From: Ephydatia muelleri
Lineage: Eukaryota; Porifera; Demospongiae; Spongillida; Spongillidae
Length of the DNA stretch: 64,000 bases
Direction: 5' to 3'
Assembly: GCA_013339895.1 (NCBI GenBank)
Contig: JABACO010000037.1
Location: forward strand, 124,001-188,000
In this document: piece after piece, positions 23,133-35,129 of the stretch
How the letters are laid out: the number at the start of each line of letters is the position of its first letter
How positions within the stretch are numbered: the first letter of the stretch is position 1
Made by a program: the position numbers and the translations under genes
The notes under the pieces: generated by a model
Seen by the model: the letters and a program-made list of their open reading frames with translations, nothing else
What the model was told of the DNA's origin: nothing
Databases searched by the model: none

Positions 23133-23540
23133 GTTATGAAAAGACTAGCCGGCTCACCGTAGGAACGAAATCATGCAGTGCGGAATGAAATTACCCGCTC
23201 CATCCGATTGTGTGAAATCGCCGATCAGTTTTTAGAGGTGTTGTCACCCGTTTATACATTTGATGTGGAGGTCACACCTATAATTTGGTGTGTCTATTGG
23301 CGTACTACGGTCACACCAAAGAATAGGCGGCCTTCACACTTTTGATTTTGCAGTGAAAGATGTCACTGATGTACTTGTGTCCTGACTAGTGTGACCATAA
23401 GAGGATGATTGGAATATGCATGCATGTCTTTGACTGGGATGCCGTTAACCAGACACGCCCACTCAGGTATCTTGAGCCTTCTTTGTTAGCGATAAGAGAG
23501 CTGTGATAGTCACGTTTAACATGGTCTAGGCATTAAAAGT
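23133..23540. other. Spacer between two hAT elements
   Basis: Contains several GGTCACACC / GGTGTGAC words near 23270-23400, resembling those at 5540-5660. No gene. Confidence 0.4.
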
Positions 23541-23744
23541 CAGTGGCGGATCCGGGGGGGGGGGGGGGGGGGGTTGCAACCCCCCCCCCCCCCCCCCCCT
23601 TCCCCCTTTCAAACCGCAATTTATTGTCATTACTAACAACAAAGTAAAGATGGCTGAAATTCGTAATACAACTGCAGCTGTGCGAGCAAACAAACGGCAA
23701 GGCAGTATCATGAGTTTTTGAAGAGGTTTGTCTACTGAAGTGTA

Positions 23745-24932
23745 ATGGGTATTTGTATTAGTGGTTTCCGTCACAACTGTCCCATGGTGTGGCAGTACTC
23801 TCTGACTCCCACCATGACCAAGAAGATTCTGGAGTGCATAAGTGAATCGCCTTTGTCCTTGGACTCTTCACTAATTAGAGGTCCGGTATGCGATGGAGCA
23901 GCAGTTATGTCCTCCGAGAAAGCGGGTGTACAGGCTATAATTAAAGAGATCTCTCCACTTGCTGTCCACACACATTGTTATGCTTACTGCCTGAATCTTT
24001 CTATTGCATCAACTTGCAATGTTCAAGAAGTTCGAAATCTTGTCGGATTGATGATTGAGGTATAACTTTTTTTACACACAGCAATAACAGATTGATGCAT
24101 GTCACTCGAAATCAATAATAGGGCACTCGTTTTTGAAAAACGAGTGCCCTATTATCGATTTCGAGTGACATGCATCAATCTGTTTTTGCTGTGCACAACA
24201 GTCCAAAACGTCAGCAAATGTTTCTGTTGACTATTTCATATCACTTACCTGATTCATCCCACAGTAAGCTTCCAGGGCTAGATGGGTTGAAAGGCACACA
24301 TGCTATGAAGTCTTTCTCAAAATGTATGTCGTTCTTGCGGTGACATTTCTGGATGCTATTATATCTCCTTATGAGTATCCAGAATTAGTCTAATCAGCTG
24401 GTAGTTGGGATTGGGATCGAGATACAATAGTGAAGGCTCGAGGGATGAGAAGTGCACTCTCATCATTTCAAACAATTGCAGTTTTCATCGTAACTAAGAA
24501 CATCCTTGACATGGACAAGTCACTGGCTATAAAACTGCAGCCGGCAAAACAATCAAGATGTACTTGATGCTTACAGGATGATAGATGAGGTGGTTCAAGG
24601 CATAAACTACACAAGAACAAGTATTGATGAAAACTTTCATTTCTGGTATGCTGACATCAGTTCTAGAATTGGCTGACAGTGTTGGTGCATTTGAGACTGT
24701 TCCTAGGAAAACAGCCATCATGAAAAATAGGAGTAATACTCCCAGTGACAGTGTAGAAGAGCACTACAAGAGAACCGCTGCCATCCCACTTCTTGACAAC
24801 CTCTCTGCTCAGATGGATCAAAGGTTTAATGGAGAAGATCGCCATGCCCATGGTCTCCTTTCTCTTGTGCCATCTTTATTTCTAGACTCTTTTGTAAATC
24901 CAGATGAATACATCAATGATATGCTTAATTAA
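23745..24932 (+). pseudogene. hAT/ZMYM1-like transposase, central part
   Basis: The stretch 23830-24062 encodes the catalytic-core segment (GPVCDGAAVMSS, VQAIIKEISPLAVHTHCYAYCLNL), where D in CDGA and the CYAYCLNL motif fit hAT RNase H-like domains. A 118-bp hairpin (24078-24196) interrupts it. A second coding block (24630-24932) has NRSNTPSDSVEEHYKRT and LLDNLSAQMDQRF, typical of the region before the dimerisation domain. Several stops and frame changes lie between. The dimerisation domain is not seen. Confidence 0.8.
24078..24196. repeat. Near-perfect hairpin inside the hAT transposase
   Basis: Arms of about 55 bp (ACAGATTGATGCATGTCACT .. AGGGCACTCG and its complement) meet at TTTTTGAAAAA. 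The hairpin follows a TATAACTTTTTTTACACAG sequence and splits the transposase frame. Confidence 0.9.
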
Positions 24933-25548
24933 ATGGGAGAAAGACCTCCAATCCCTTGGAAGTGAAATAGAAGGTGGAAGGGACTATGGATGAACATAAA
25001 AATAAGTGGGAATTCCAAACAAAAAAGTGAAACTCTTCTTGAAGCTTTGGGTGCATGTGACAGGGATTCCTTCCAAACATCCATTTCCTGCTTGTTGCTA
25101 GCTGCACATTACCTATATCAAGTGCAGAAGCATAACGATCCTTCTCTTTAATGAGATCAGATCGGTTATGATAGAAGAATGCTTTTCTGATCTGGTCCAT
25201 GCACTATATAAAGAAAGAGTATCTGTTGATGAGATTTGCAAGGCATTCGTGCAGGCCCATCCCAGAAAACTGTTTCAAGCATCCTTATTTGACGATTGTA
25301 TTACACAGATCTAGCAATTCTTGTAATCGTAATTTGATAAATACTACGCAGTTTCATGTAGTGCTTTGCGCATGATATAATAAAAAAGCGTTGGCAGCTG
25401 GGGCCCCACCCCAGACCCCGCTGAGGGAGCTTTATAGCGCTCCCCCAGACCCACTAGCTGGGCGGGAGGGGTACCCCTCCCGCATCCTCCCCCGCTTTAA
25501 TGAAATTATTTAACACCCCCCGTTTCTGAAATCCTGGATCCGCCCCTG

Positions 25549-26709
25549 AAAGCACAAATTAGGATGGAATGGGGACGTTACAGACAGCCTGCAGTAGTTG
25601 TCAATGTTTTAATGTATATAGTGCCTCCTTGATACTAATCACATATCCAGACCTAGCCTTATATTGAGCAGTTTGATATCATGTCCATATCACAAAATAT
25701 GTAATAAAACATGTACATGTACAATTAAGAATACAAAATTGCAGCTGGCATGGCCATGCATAGTTTGAATGCTTCCGTACAAGATTTCTTTTTTTTTTTT
25801 TCAGTGATATCTGCATGTAGGTACGTGACACAAGTACATGTACAATGAAGCTAGCTAGAAATTGTACACACCTTTAATGCATATAGTCAGATAATGAACG
25901 AAACTTTCATAAAGTCATGAACATTGAAGCTTGGCTGTGTTTACACAACTTTATGGACTGGAACTGAAACAATGACTCTTTGCTCCATTCCAGCAAGTTT
26001 GAGAATAGTTTTACCAATGGCTGCTTTGCACTGTATCTGATGTACTGGTATGTAGCAGTGATGCTTAGTAGAAGAGACCATATATCCACTGTTTTGCCTA
26101 GGTATTTTAGGTGCTGTTCAGGTAATATATGAAACTACTGAATGTAGGCAGATATATATTGTGATGGTTTGACAGTAGTGGTGTTCTTGAAGGAAATAGT
26201 GTGCTTAAGAAAGTATTCAATAGTATAAAGCTGGTTTCTTGGTGGAGTTGAGTGCATAAACACAATTAGATGTTGTGCTGATGGACAGTGAAGAACTGTA
26301 ATGTTCATCAGTGCAGTGCAATTCAACATCTGGAGCTCTTAGGAAAAGCCGAAACACATGTGAAATCGAACTATTGACATACAATTATCTAATCATTGTG
26401 TTGTGTTGCAAATCTGATAAAGCTCCTTCATAAATACAACCACACAATTTATCTTTGGTATCAGCATTGTAGCTCACATTTGATGCATTTCCAAACCTTT
26501 GATCTGATAACACCTTATATACATTGTAATCAAGTTGCTGCCACTTAAGGGATCCAGTAGAGGCATTAGAGAAATGTTGGACTTAATATTCTCCTTATAC
26601 TGACCTGATATAAAATCACAGTCCAACACATATTTATCCAGTGATTGGTGTAGTGTAAATTTTTGCATAACCTGAACATTGATTGAATGATTATTTGTGG
26701 AGTAGGATC
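25549..26709. other. AT-rich intergenic, no gene seen
   Basis: Short open frames only. May contain the 3' part of the EnSpm-like element that reads in from 26710, but no end motif was found. Confidence 0.4.
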
Positions 26710-28797
26710 CTAGTATTCCATTGTATCTCTCATAAGAGAAGCACTAGAATTAATACATAGGCCCGAAATACTGCAATGCTCAGGCCCAAGAATTTGTTCA
26801 AATAAACTGTTAAATAGAAGAAGTAAGCTATGAGCTAGTTTCAGGTTATCAGTAGTTATAACCCTGGTGCAGAGGATTGTGCATGCTCTTACATAAAGTT
26901 CCCACATGGCCATGTGCTGTGGAGGCACAATATAATTCAACGAATAAACAGAGTAAATTAAGGTCCAATTTTTCCATTCACCAGCAGTAAAGTCATTAAA
27001 GTTTGATGATATTTTTGCTGGAATCCTTCCAACATCTGATGGTGAAATCATTGAGTTAACTTTGTCTTGTATTACACCTAGATCTTTTGCACTTATAATA
27101 TTGGCCTTTGCCATACTTTGATCATGTGTTTACTAGTCCCTAGAAAAAGGTTGTGATTGGATCAATAGCCCAGGTTGCAATGATATCAAAATAAGGCCAA
27201 TCTAATAATACAGAAAATCGCGGACCATGCTCATTTTCAAATTGTTTTCTTTCAGTCTTTGTGTTACATTGGAGATATCGTCCTGCATTAATTCTATGGT
27301 CAACACTGGTGAGACAGGGCCATGAATCTAAATCATAACCTGAATAATTAGTCCGATCCTAAACATTGATTGCAGACTTTTAGTGCACTATGTCCCACAA
27401 ATCCGCATACCTTTCTAGATGCAGGTATGTCACAACGTATAGCAATCAGCCTTCCGTTAATAAATGCTCGTTTACCCAATGCATCTGGAGAGGAGAACCA
27501 AAACCGCCATCAAGTCCTGAACAAGTTGTGTTAGGTATCAATTTAGCGCAAGTTTTGGTTCCTTTGGACCGGGAATTAAACCTATAAGTATTGTGTTCTG
27601 TTCTTTAAACCGTATTTGTCTGGGTAAATTCAAAATTGATAAGTATATTGATCCCATTGAATACGTTCTGTGTTTAAAAGGACTGAACCAATCAACGTTA
27701 AGCATAAATCTAATTGTATTTCCTTCTAAACCACCTGACTTACTTGTAATTCTTTCCACAACGTCCGTCATAAATGTCAGTAAGTAAGCCATCCACAGAA
27801 TTATATTCACGCCAGCTGTTAATTAAAGCCAAAAAACCTAAATCTCTCTGTCAAATCATTCAAAATGCTCCTGTAGCAGTACGTTTTAATAGGAACAAGT
27901 TTCTTTCCGCCAGAAGCCAACTTCACTTCTTTCAAAAGTTTTTCATTACAGGGTTGACGAAAACTCTTTTGTGGATGATGAGGAAATTGAACAAATCTAC
28001 ATTTGGAAGATTCTACACCTCTACCAAAATCAGAGTCCTTAATACAGTCATTCGCATCATATAAAAAATGACATTTTGGGGCACAATATATTGATAAAAA
28101 TTGTCATTTACCGACACTTCTTTTAGCTGAAGAAAGAGAAATGGGAGCTTTTATTCTGGGCATTGAATTGTTTATTTTAAGAAACAAAAACTTGAGAAAC
28201 TTGAGCAGCACTTTAACTGCATTATCTGTCACTTTGTACACACTTTTCCAGATCAATACAAAAAGCAGTAGGTAACGTGATATATGTATACTGGTATACA
28301 TATATCACGTTACCTATGTATAACGAATCACCTGACAATTTTGAAACATCAGCTTCAAGATCGATATTAATGTGTCCCAAGTGTTCAGATTCCTCAAACG
28401 TAGCTCCATTGTCATCACCGTGAACAACGACGTCGACGCCATCGTCTTCAATTTCTACCAGACCCTGTTCATGTGCCATTGAATGTTACGACGGTCAAAT
28501 AATTATACTGATAAATACAATAAAAACTTCCTTACTGCTTCGTTGTGTTCTGCTTGGTTTTCAGCGTCAGTGTCAGAGGCCTCCTTATCAGAATCTTTGA
28601 ACTCTGCATCTTAGAGATCGCTGGCACTTAGTTCATCTTGATCAGTTCGCGGTATTCACACTCTACTTCAGGTGGTTTACTTTCTGCCACACTCCAGATG
28701 TAGTTGAATAGTACTTCTTTTTATGCTCATAGTAAGCCGTTCGACCTAAAGGCAATTCACAATGCGGACAAATCTTTCGTTTTTTAGCTCCTTGCAT
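26710..28797 (-). pseudogene. EnSpm/CACTA-like transposase, decayed
   Basis: Reading the minus strand, ATG 28797 starts MQGAKKRKICPHC with LGRTAYYEHKKKYY (a zinc-ribbon-like start). Then come an acidic segment (28479-28290), a segment with DSDFGRGVESSKCRFVQFP (about 28050), LNVDWFSPFKHRTYSMGSIY with LPRQIRFKEQN and LIPGPKEP (27720-27545), GFVGHSALKVCNQC (near 27400), and a C-terminal block NVGRIP-like VGRIPAKISSNF, WKNWTLIYSVYSL, GPEHC (27114-26710). The order matches tnp2-type transposases of EnSpm/CACTA-like elements in marine animals. Stops and frame changes separate the blocks, so this copy is dead. The palindrome at 28270-28313 interrupts the acidic part. Confidence 0.75.
28270..28313. 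repeat. Perfect 44-bp palindrome
   Basis: GGTAACGTGATATATGTATA followed by its complement around CTGG. It lies inside the decayed EnSpm-like gene and may be a small insertion. Confidence 0.9.
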
Positions 28798-28884
28798 CTT
28801 ACGTTCTTAAAGTATACGCAAAACTGAGGTGCTACTTTAACTTTGAACATAATCGCGCATGCTCGATCAGTTTATTTGTGCACG

Positions 28885-29015
28885 TGTTCTGTCACGCCGT
28901 AAATGGTCCGGACTATAACCGGTCCGGCCAGACCATCAATGTTGCTACAGACGGTCCCCCCCGGACCATCCATGGTCACCACCCATGGTCCCCCTCTGCA
29001 ACATATGGTCCCCCT
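28885..29015. repeat. Cluster of ATGGTCC / GGACCAT words
   Basis: About eight copies of a GGTCC/GGACC-centred heptamer in both orientations within 130 bp. Such subterminal clusters occur near ends of EnSpm-like elements, which fits its place just upstream of the decayed transposase, but no CACTA terminus was located. Confidence 0.45.
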
Positions 29016-31022
29016 TTTGTATTCACCAAGGTGTCTTCTCAATGCCCTCTCTCCTGCAAGAGAAAAAGCCTGCAAGTATAAGATCTGCATATCTCTACCA
29101 CACATGCACACATGCACATGGCTCTATGCATGTATGTAGCTGCATGCCTACAATTTTGTCTTTCTCCACCTCTCCCCCCTCGCACAGTGTGCCCTGATGC
29201 ATGCCTATTGCCGGGCTTGGCCTAATACATGATACCATGCCTTCCCATATCCGAACGCCCTTCTCCAAAAGCCTTGTCAATGTGTGGGGGCGTCTGTGTA
29301 CGTTTGTGCGTATGCATGTAAATGTATGCGTGTTGTATGTGCGTGTCACAAAGGGCGGATTGAAAGCTTGCGTTTGTCTACATGTGAGTGTATGTATATG
29401 CGTGTATAACTGTATGCGTGCATGTGTATTTGTGTGTCACATACAATAATGGTGGATTGAAAGTTGGATAGTATGCATTACAAGCCTTCTTATAGGCATA
29501 TACATGCATAACCGCTAGCGTAATCAGTACACACAAAGAATGTAATAGTAACTGACCTTGTATATGAAAAAAAAAACGTGTTCTCTCTTAGTTATAAATA
29601 TCTTGCAGAAATTATAAATTGAGCTGTTATTGTTATTTGCGTCAAATTATGTAATTAACGTGAACGTGGTGCTTATTAATTTTTCCAAATGGGGCCGGGG
29701 AACAAGCGAGGGTGTTACAAGTGTAACGCTATATATGGCATTGGCCGCCATTTTTAATAGTAATCATTAAATCATGAGTACCAATGACCATTATAATATA
29801 AATTCTCCAGGAGCCGATAGGTTTAAGGTAAAAATATGTTTTCACCATAGTAAAACACATTAGTGTACAGTGGACTAGAATTTGTTGCCGCATGTGATAA
29901 ATCCAACACGAATCAAGATTTGTAGCTGGTGGAATACTGTAATTAGGTCAGCATTTTATGTACTTGTCTACGGAAAGCACTATCTTACCTACAGAACCAA
30001 AACTTTGAATGTTAAGAGAGTATTTTTTTTTAGAATCTAATGACAGAGGATACTGAGCAAGTGAAGTACAGGTGTCATCTGGGACTAGTTAGTAATTATC
30101 AAGTATAGATTTTTGACTGTACATTATTAATAGCCCGTATTTTGAACATTTTAGAAAAACGGATCACGGATAATTCACAAAAAAAATTTTTTTTGCCTTT
30201 CTAAATATGCACAATAGAAATCATGCGATGGAATCTCAGAAACGTAACTTTTACAACTTTGGTGACCGCTCATTTCTCCATACGAAGAGGTGTGCTTATG
30301 GTAATTATTTAGACTGACTCAGAAGTGGGTAAAAACAGGGAGTTTATATATAGCTTCACCCGTTTGGAAGGTAGAGCGATTTCAACTGCATTTTATATCA
30401 GTTATAAATATACGGGATCGTTTGGCATGAAGATTTTAATATGTTGGTATTCTAGAAGTCTTAACCGTCCTCTAATCGTTACATTTGTATTGCATGTACT
30501 AGATACTTTATAAATGTATGCGCTAGTCTATTCGTGGAACGATCCCCGCATTTGGAACAGTGTGGCGGATCCAGGAATGTATGAAAGGGGGTGGGAGTGG
30601 GGTAATATGAACATTACATATGCATTCTAAGTCTTAGCTCCAATATACGTTGCATATTTTCCAAGTTGCATAATAAACTTTGTACTGAATTTGAATATTA
30701 AATGCATAAAACCACTTGCGTGCATTGTGCTTTATCTACAATAATATAAGCATCAAATGGTTGGAAGTACATAAAACAAAATGAAGCATTGAGAATCATG
30801 GAACAGTGAGTTCGTCCGTAAACAATGAAGCATGAACATTCTTCTTGGATATGCTTGGATAAACACTTCACAGACCTCGTATTCGTTCCCTGTAGTGTAT
30901 ATACGAATTAAATCACTGAGACTGACGTTTACTCTGGCATGATGTACCTTGTGCATGTCTTGATTCTCTTCATCGAAGAGAACTGAGGAGCGTAAGGCCT
31001 CAGCACTTGAGATTGGAAGTGT
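29016..31022. other. Intergenic, no gene seen
   Basis: AT-rich DNA with low-complexity GTATGTG-type stretches at 29290-29450. A hAT-like end (GTGGCGGATCCAGGA) stands alone at 30561-30575. Confidence 0.45.
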
Positions 31023-31912
31023 TGTTACGGGCCCATGACACGATTTAAATTGAGTCGACCCGATTTAAAGCAGGTCGTGAATCAAAATCCGGTCGACCGG
31101 ATTTTCATCATACACTGTAAGTCACGAAATGGCTTTTGGTGCTGAGGTTAATCGTGCAACTGAGTCGGCTGAATATCACCGCACATTCCTGATAGCACTC
31201 ATAACGGTACGAGGTGAACTTGCGGCGTGTACTACTGATTCTGCCTTTGCGAGAGCTGTAAAACCTTCTGTAGATCTATACAAGAATCTACGGTAAAACA
31301 ATCTCTTCAAAATCGTGCATTGTACAACACAAAAATGCGACAGTTTATCAAGATAAATAATACCGAGCTAATGAAACTGACGTGCCTTGATGCGTCCCTG
31401 TTCCTGCCAAGGAGCTGGTGCAGTATCTAACCTTTTTAAGCTAATTTTTGTACTATGGCACCAGACTGATACAAATATATTTTCATAATTCTATGATCTG
31501 ATAAGGATGGACTAGTGCACCTGCCACTGTATAGACCTTTTTCATGTGTCATGTGACCACTCCGTAATCTACCATACGTAATTGCCACACAATATAAATT
31601 AATACACGATCCGCCATGCTGGTGCTTACGAAAATATTCGAAGTAAATCACGTAATGAAAAAGGTCTATAGCAGACCAATATAATGTTATCCACCGTTCT
31701 GATATAGAGGTGCCCCTAAACACCAAGCTAGAGTGTACTAACTCATCAAAATCGTCAGACTACTCTATCCTCGAAAAACTACATAGCGGGTCACACACAC
31801 GTTCCGATTCAAATCAGGTCATGAAAAGTGAGCTACCAAATAGCGGGTCAACCGCGGCTTTAAAATACGGTCAACCGGTTTTGAATCGCGGGTCACGGGG
31901 CCGTAACATATA
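31023..31912. mobile_element. TIR element, 890 bp, with a small ORF
   Basis: Starts TGTTACGGGCCCATGAC and ends GTCACGGGGCCGTAACA. Subterminal parts on both sides repeat GGTCGACC / GGTCAACCGG and GCGGGTCA words. It contains the 55-codon ORF at 31129. Classification is open. Confidence 0.65.
31129..31296 (+). CDS. Small ORF in TIR element, 55 aa
   Basis: ATG at 31129 to TAA at 31296. The product has ordinary composition (GAEVNRATESAEYH, LIALITVRGELAAC, VKPSVDLYKNL). The end CTACG|GTAAAA could also be a splice donor, so it may be a first exon. The family is not recognised. Confidence 0.3.
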   Translation: MAFGAEVNRATESAEYHRTFLIALITVRGELAACTTDSAFARAVKPSVDLYKNLR

Positions 31913-32306
31913 CATTTTATATTGATGGATATTAGGAAACGAGTCAGGCACATAGTGCTTGCAGAAGAGTTATTTAGAATATTCTGTTCTTTCCCTTTTT
32001 TGTTTTTTCCACACTCCTTCCCATCGTCTAACTTACCGCAATCCAAGTAGCCCAACTGAGAGTATGGCATCTAAATGTCTATTGGTCTATTGGGGTATTC
32101 ATTAATCCGCGTGTTACGTAATAGACACAAAGGGATGACGAAATAAATAAACACTCTCGCGTCATGCATACGTGTATGACATATTCTCGGCAAACCGGAT
32201 TTACTACATGGATACATGTACGTGTACATGTAGTCCGGCTGTTGATCCTGAATGTGTACAAAATAAAAGTGGTCAACATTATTTTTTGCACACAGAACAG
32301 AGTAGA

Positions 32307-33237
32307 ATGAGTGCAGAAAATATCCCATCAAAGAGCGACAGGCTTACTATCGCTCAAAGCGGCCACACCAAAGAAGTGTCCATTGGGCAGCGCATCTTGA
32401 AGGAACTTCTCTCGTTAATCTTGAATATAGCGGATGTGGACCTGGAAGAGGTGGACGGCGCCGAGTTTACTATCTCTCAAAGCGACACCGATGAAGTTCC
32501 TGATGATGTCGGGCAGCGCATCGAGGGACTTCTCTCGCTGAGCGTAGAGCAGGTTGACACCGTTTTGAGTTTGATCAGCATTGCTGAGAACGGCAACGTC
32601 GAGTGGTGGAAAAATTACTTTTACATCGAATATCTGAACGACGGCAGAGGGTACACCGTCACGCTGTACGGCGCCACTTCCGCAACGGGCGACCCTCGCG
32701 GACATCTTCGAGAAGCTTCGTAAACGGAACAGCACGCACACTCTGTTGCGGTTTTACGACACGCTGCATGATGAGAGCATGGGCGATGACGTGAGCAAAC
32801 TGCGAGATTTGCCCGGGGCTATCAAAGAGCTGAGAGATGACGACAAGGATTGGCGGGGCGCAGTGTGGGACGTGTACGTAGATTTGTACTGGAACTTCGT
32901 CGCTGAATTCTGCGCCAAGACCTTCAACCGTCCTGGTCCCGTCATCACGACTCCCCTAGTCAAAGGATTCATCGTGGATGCGGCCATCAATCACGGTCCA
33001 GATCTGGGAGCGTTCCAAGTGATTTTCAATAAAATGAAAAATGAAGACAATTGCGACGAAAAGGAGTGGTTCAAGGATTTTGCCCATGCGCGCCACGACA
33101 TCCTTGAAAGCGGCTTTGAACATCTCGACACCTCCAGCACGGGCGATAGGTGCACGATGTGGTTAGACCTGGCCGAGCAGGGTAATTGGGAGCTGCAAAG
33201 GCCCATCGAACCTTGCGATGGGTACTGGGTCCGTTAA
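32307..33237 (+). pseudogene. GH46 chitosanase-like gene with one frameshift
   Basis: The first part, 32307 to about 32695, includes SLISIAENGNVEWW and YIEYLNDGRGYT. These match the GH46 catalytic region, where Glu and Asp lie 18 residues apart in Streptomyces N174 (E22, D40). Here E94 and D112 are also 18 apart. The second part, from about 32696 to TAA at 33237, continues with LRFYDTLHDES, WDVYVDLYWNFVAEF, VKGFIVDAAINHGPD and a C-terminal ARHDILESGFEHLDTS block. The parts are joined by a +1 shift at the C-run 32693-32695; total length is exactly one base over 310 codons. N-terminal residues 10-90 contain a doubled motif (LTIAQS..GQRILKELLSL and FTISQS..GQRIEGLLSLS). No signal peptide is seen from this start; an upstream in-frame ATG is at 32172. 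The gene is intronless and clearly more GC-rich than its surroundings. GH46 enzymes hydrolyse chitosan. Bacterial origin is inferred. Confidence 0.75.
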
Positions 33238-33566
33238 GGCAGCTCATGAACTAGCTGGGGCTATAAAAAAAAAACTTTCTGCATGCTGATGAGCATTATA
33301 TTGACGCATGCGCGTCTGATTTGCTTTTGCATATACATGCGTATATCATGATGTATACGTCACAACGGCGGGGATGAAATAAGCGAGCGAAAGCCAGCTG
33401 CTAGGCAACAAAACGGAGTTTGGGTTCATACGGTCTATTTATATATACTATCACCATGCATGCATACATCTGTATTGTATGCGTATATACAGCTGTATAC
33501 CAGTACCTCTATTGCCCGTCTGGGTACGAGACTAGTTATGTACTAGTACGCCACCATAAATGGGGG

Positions 33567-33655
<89 letters not shown>

Positions 33656-34652
33656 GACAGTAATTTGTTGTGTTTTCATATGGGAGGAGATAATTTATAA
33701 TTACTCTCAATATTTAAACACCTTGACTGTAGTTAGAATAAATGGGATATTATTAACGTGTAGCTTTTCGCACTTTTGGTGACGACAGTGTTAGTCATGT
33801 GCATTTATAGACCATGGTCTGATACGAGCTTGTTGAGAAGTGATGAATTGATGCTCTAATATGGCTGTCTGCTTCACAGGTTGCTCATTGTTATGCCAGT
33901 CAGAGAGCAAATAGTTGTTCTTGCATAGAACCAGAATTCATCCTGGCCGGTTGAAGTCACCCTGGTACCACTTGGGAGTGGACTTTATATAGGTCCTATT
34001 GTGTAGCTCATGTATCTACATGTTTGTCGTACAGTTTAAATAGTGCACACATCCGACTGCTTGCACTGATGGATCCTTCTGTTATTCTCCTGTTAAGACG
34101 ATCACGTCATGGTCCACGTCCACAGCCACCTATGAACTTGGTCACAGTTGTGGCTAAGGTCTCACCACTTCAGTGAAAACATCAGTAAACTTGAGAAACA
34201 TTATCAACGACATGCATATGTATAGCAACATATTAATTGTGTCAGTTTTGTGATTAAAACTATTTTTACAGTAATTATGTCATTGGGTACGTCACAAATA
34301 CAACGGAGCGTGTTTCCGAGTAACTACATTGTGTACCGGGGTTGTTTTCGCTCGTAAATGAGGAAATGTCGCATAACAACGAGCAAGACAACCGACATTG
34401 CAGTACACAAAGTATACCAAGCACAACAAACATAATATCATTTTTGCCGTATAAATGATTACATAAAACAACATAAACAACGTGACCAATTCGATGGTCA
34501 AACCAAAGCACTGTGTAAGGTTGTCCCTGGGTAGATTTCTCATGTAAACTGTCTTCTTCTTTGTTGAAAACTCGAGACTTGTGATAGGTGAGGTAATATA
34601 TGCAAGGCATGTATTTGGCTTCATAAGTACGTTAGTGTTGGAGGAAGCTGAG
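33238..34652. other. Intergenic with (GA)n run
   Basis: A (GA)n microsatellite spans about 33570-33652. A fragment of the TCTGGGTACGA MITE end is at 33515. No gene is supported. Confidence 0.5.
33570..33652 (+). repeat. (GA)n microsatellite
   Basis: Perfect GA run of about 83 bp after a G-run. Confidence 0.95.
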
Positions 34653-34657
34653 GTCAC

Positions 34658-34847
34658 TGTAACAGAGTCAACTTGATTATAGTTGCACAACAACAGTGAA
34701 CAACAACTCACTTCAACACACAGTAACTCAACATATATGCACCCATCGCGCGTGCATCTATTTAACACCTTTACAAGCATGCACTAGATTACTATGTGTC
34801 CGTATACTGTCATGCTACACAATGTGTCCGTATACTGTCATGCTACA
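34658..34847 (-). repeat. 3' LTR of the Ty3/gypsy element
   Basis: 190 bp, identical by eye to 39572-39761. It contains a doubled ATGTGTCCGTATACTGTCAT motif near its plus-strand right end. Confidence 0.95.
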
Positions 34848-34880
34848 CAGCGTCCCTTTTATGAGAATACGTCCCGTATT

Positions 34881-35129
34881 CTAGTAATAATCTGGTGCAC
34901 GTCTTTGACGTGTGGGGTAACGGGTAGCAGTTCCAGGTTGTGGGACAATAATGTGAGGATCATCATCATCTTGTTCTGGACCTTCTTCTGGTTCTGGATC
35001 TTCATTCAGTACAGCATTAGGTTGAGGATGTTCTGGAACATGTGTAGGTTGGTCAGTTCCATGTGTGTGCCAGGAGGATCTTTGCCTGCTGTTGACCCAC
35101 ATGTAGGAGAATTATCTTTTTTCGTCTGT
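34881..35129 (-). pseudogene. Ty3/gypsy pol C-terminal tail
   Basis: After the integrase stop, a separate minus-strand frame (35102-34881) codes an acidic, Pro-rich tail (PEPEEGPEQDDDDP) that ends in a basic RYPTRQRRAPDYY motif. It may be the distal end of pol split off by a frame change, or a small extra frame. Confidence 0.5.

Larger units (their letters stand above)
23541..25548 (+). mobile_element. hAT element, degenerate
   Basis: Left end CAGTGGCGGATCCGGGG at 23541, right end GGATCCGCCCCTG ending at 25548, with GC-rich subterminal DNA at 25390-25500. Flanks share only AAAG. The element holds the middle part of a hAT transposase, complementary to what the neighbour at 21437-23132 has lost, but its sequence and ends show it is a different copy. 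Confidence 0.8.

Noticed and set aside
34292-34780. 162-codon minus-strand frame crossing the LTR edge
   Set aside because: Starts in the LTR and runs into flanking DNA; its first 40 codons recur from the other LTR, so it is a chance fusion.
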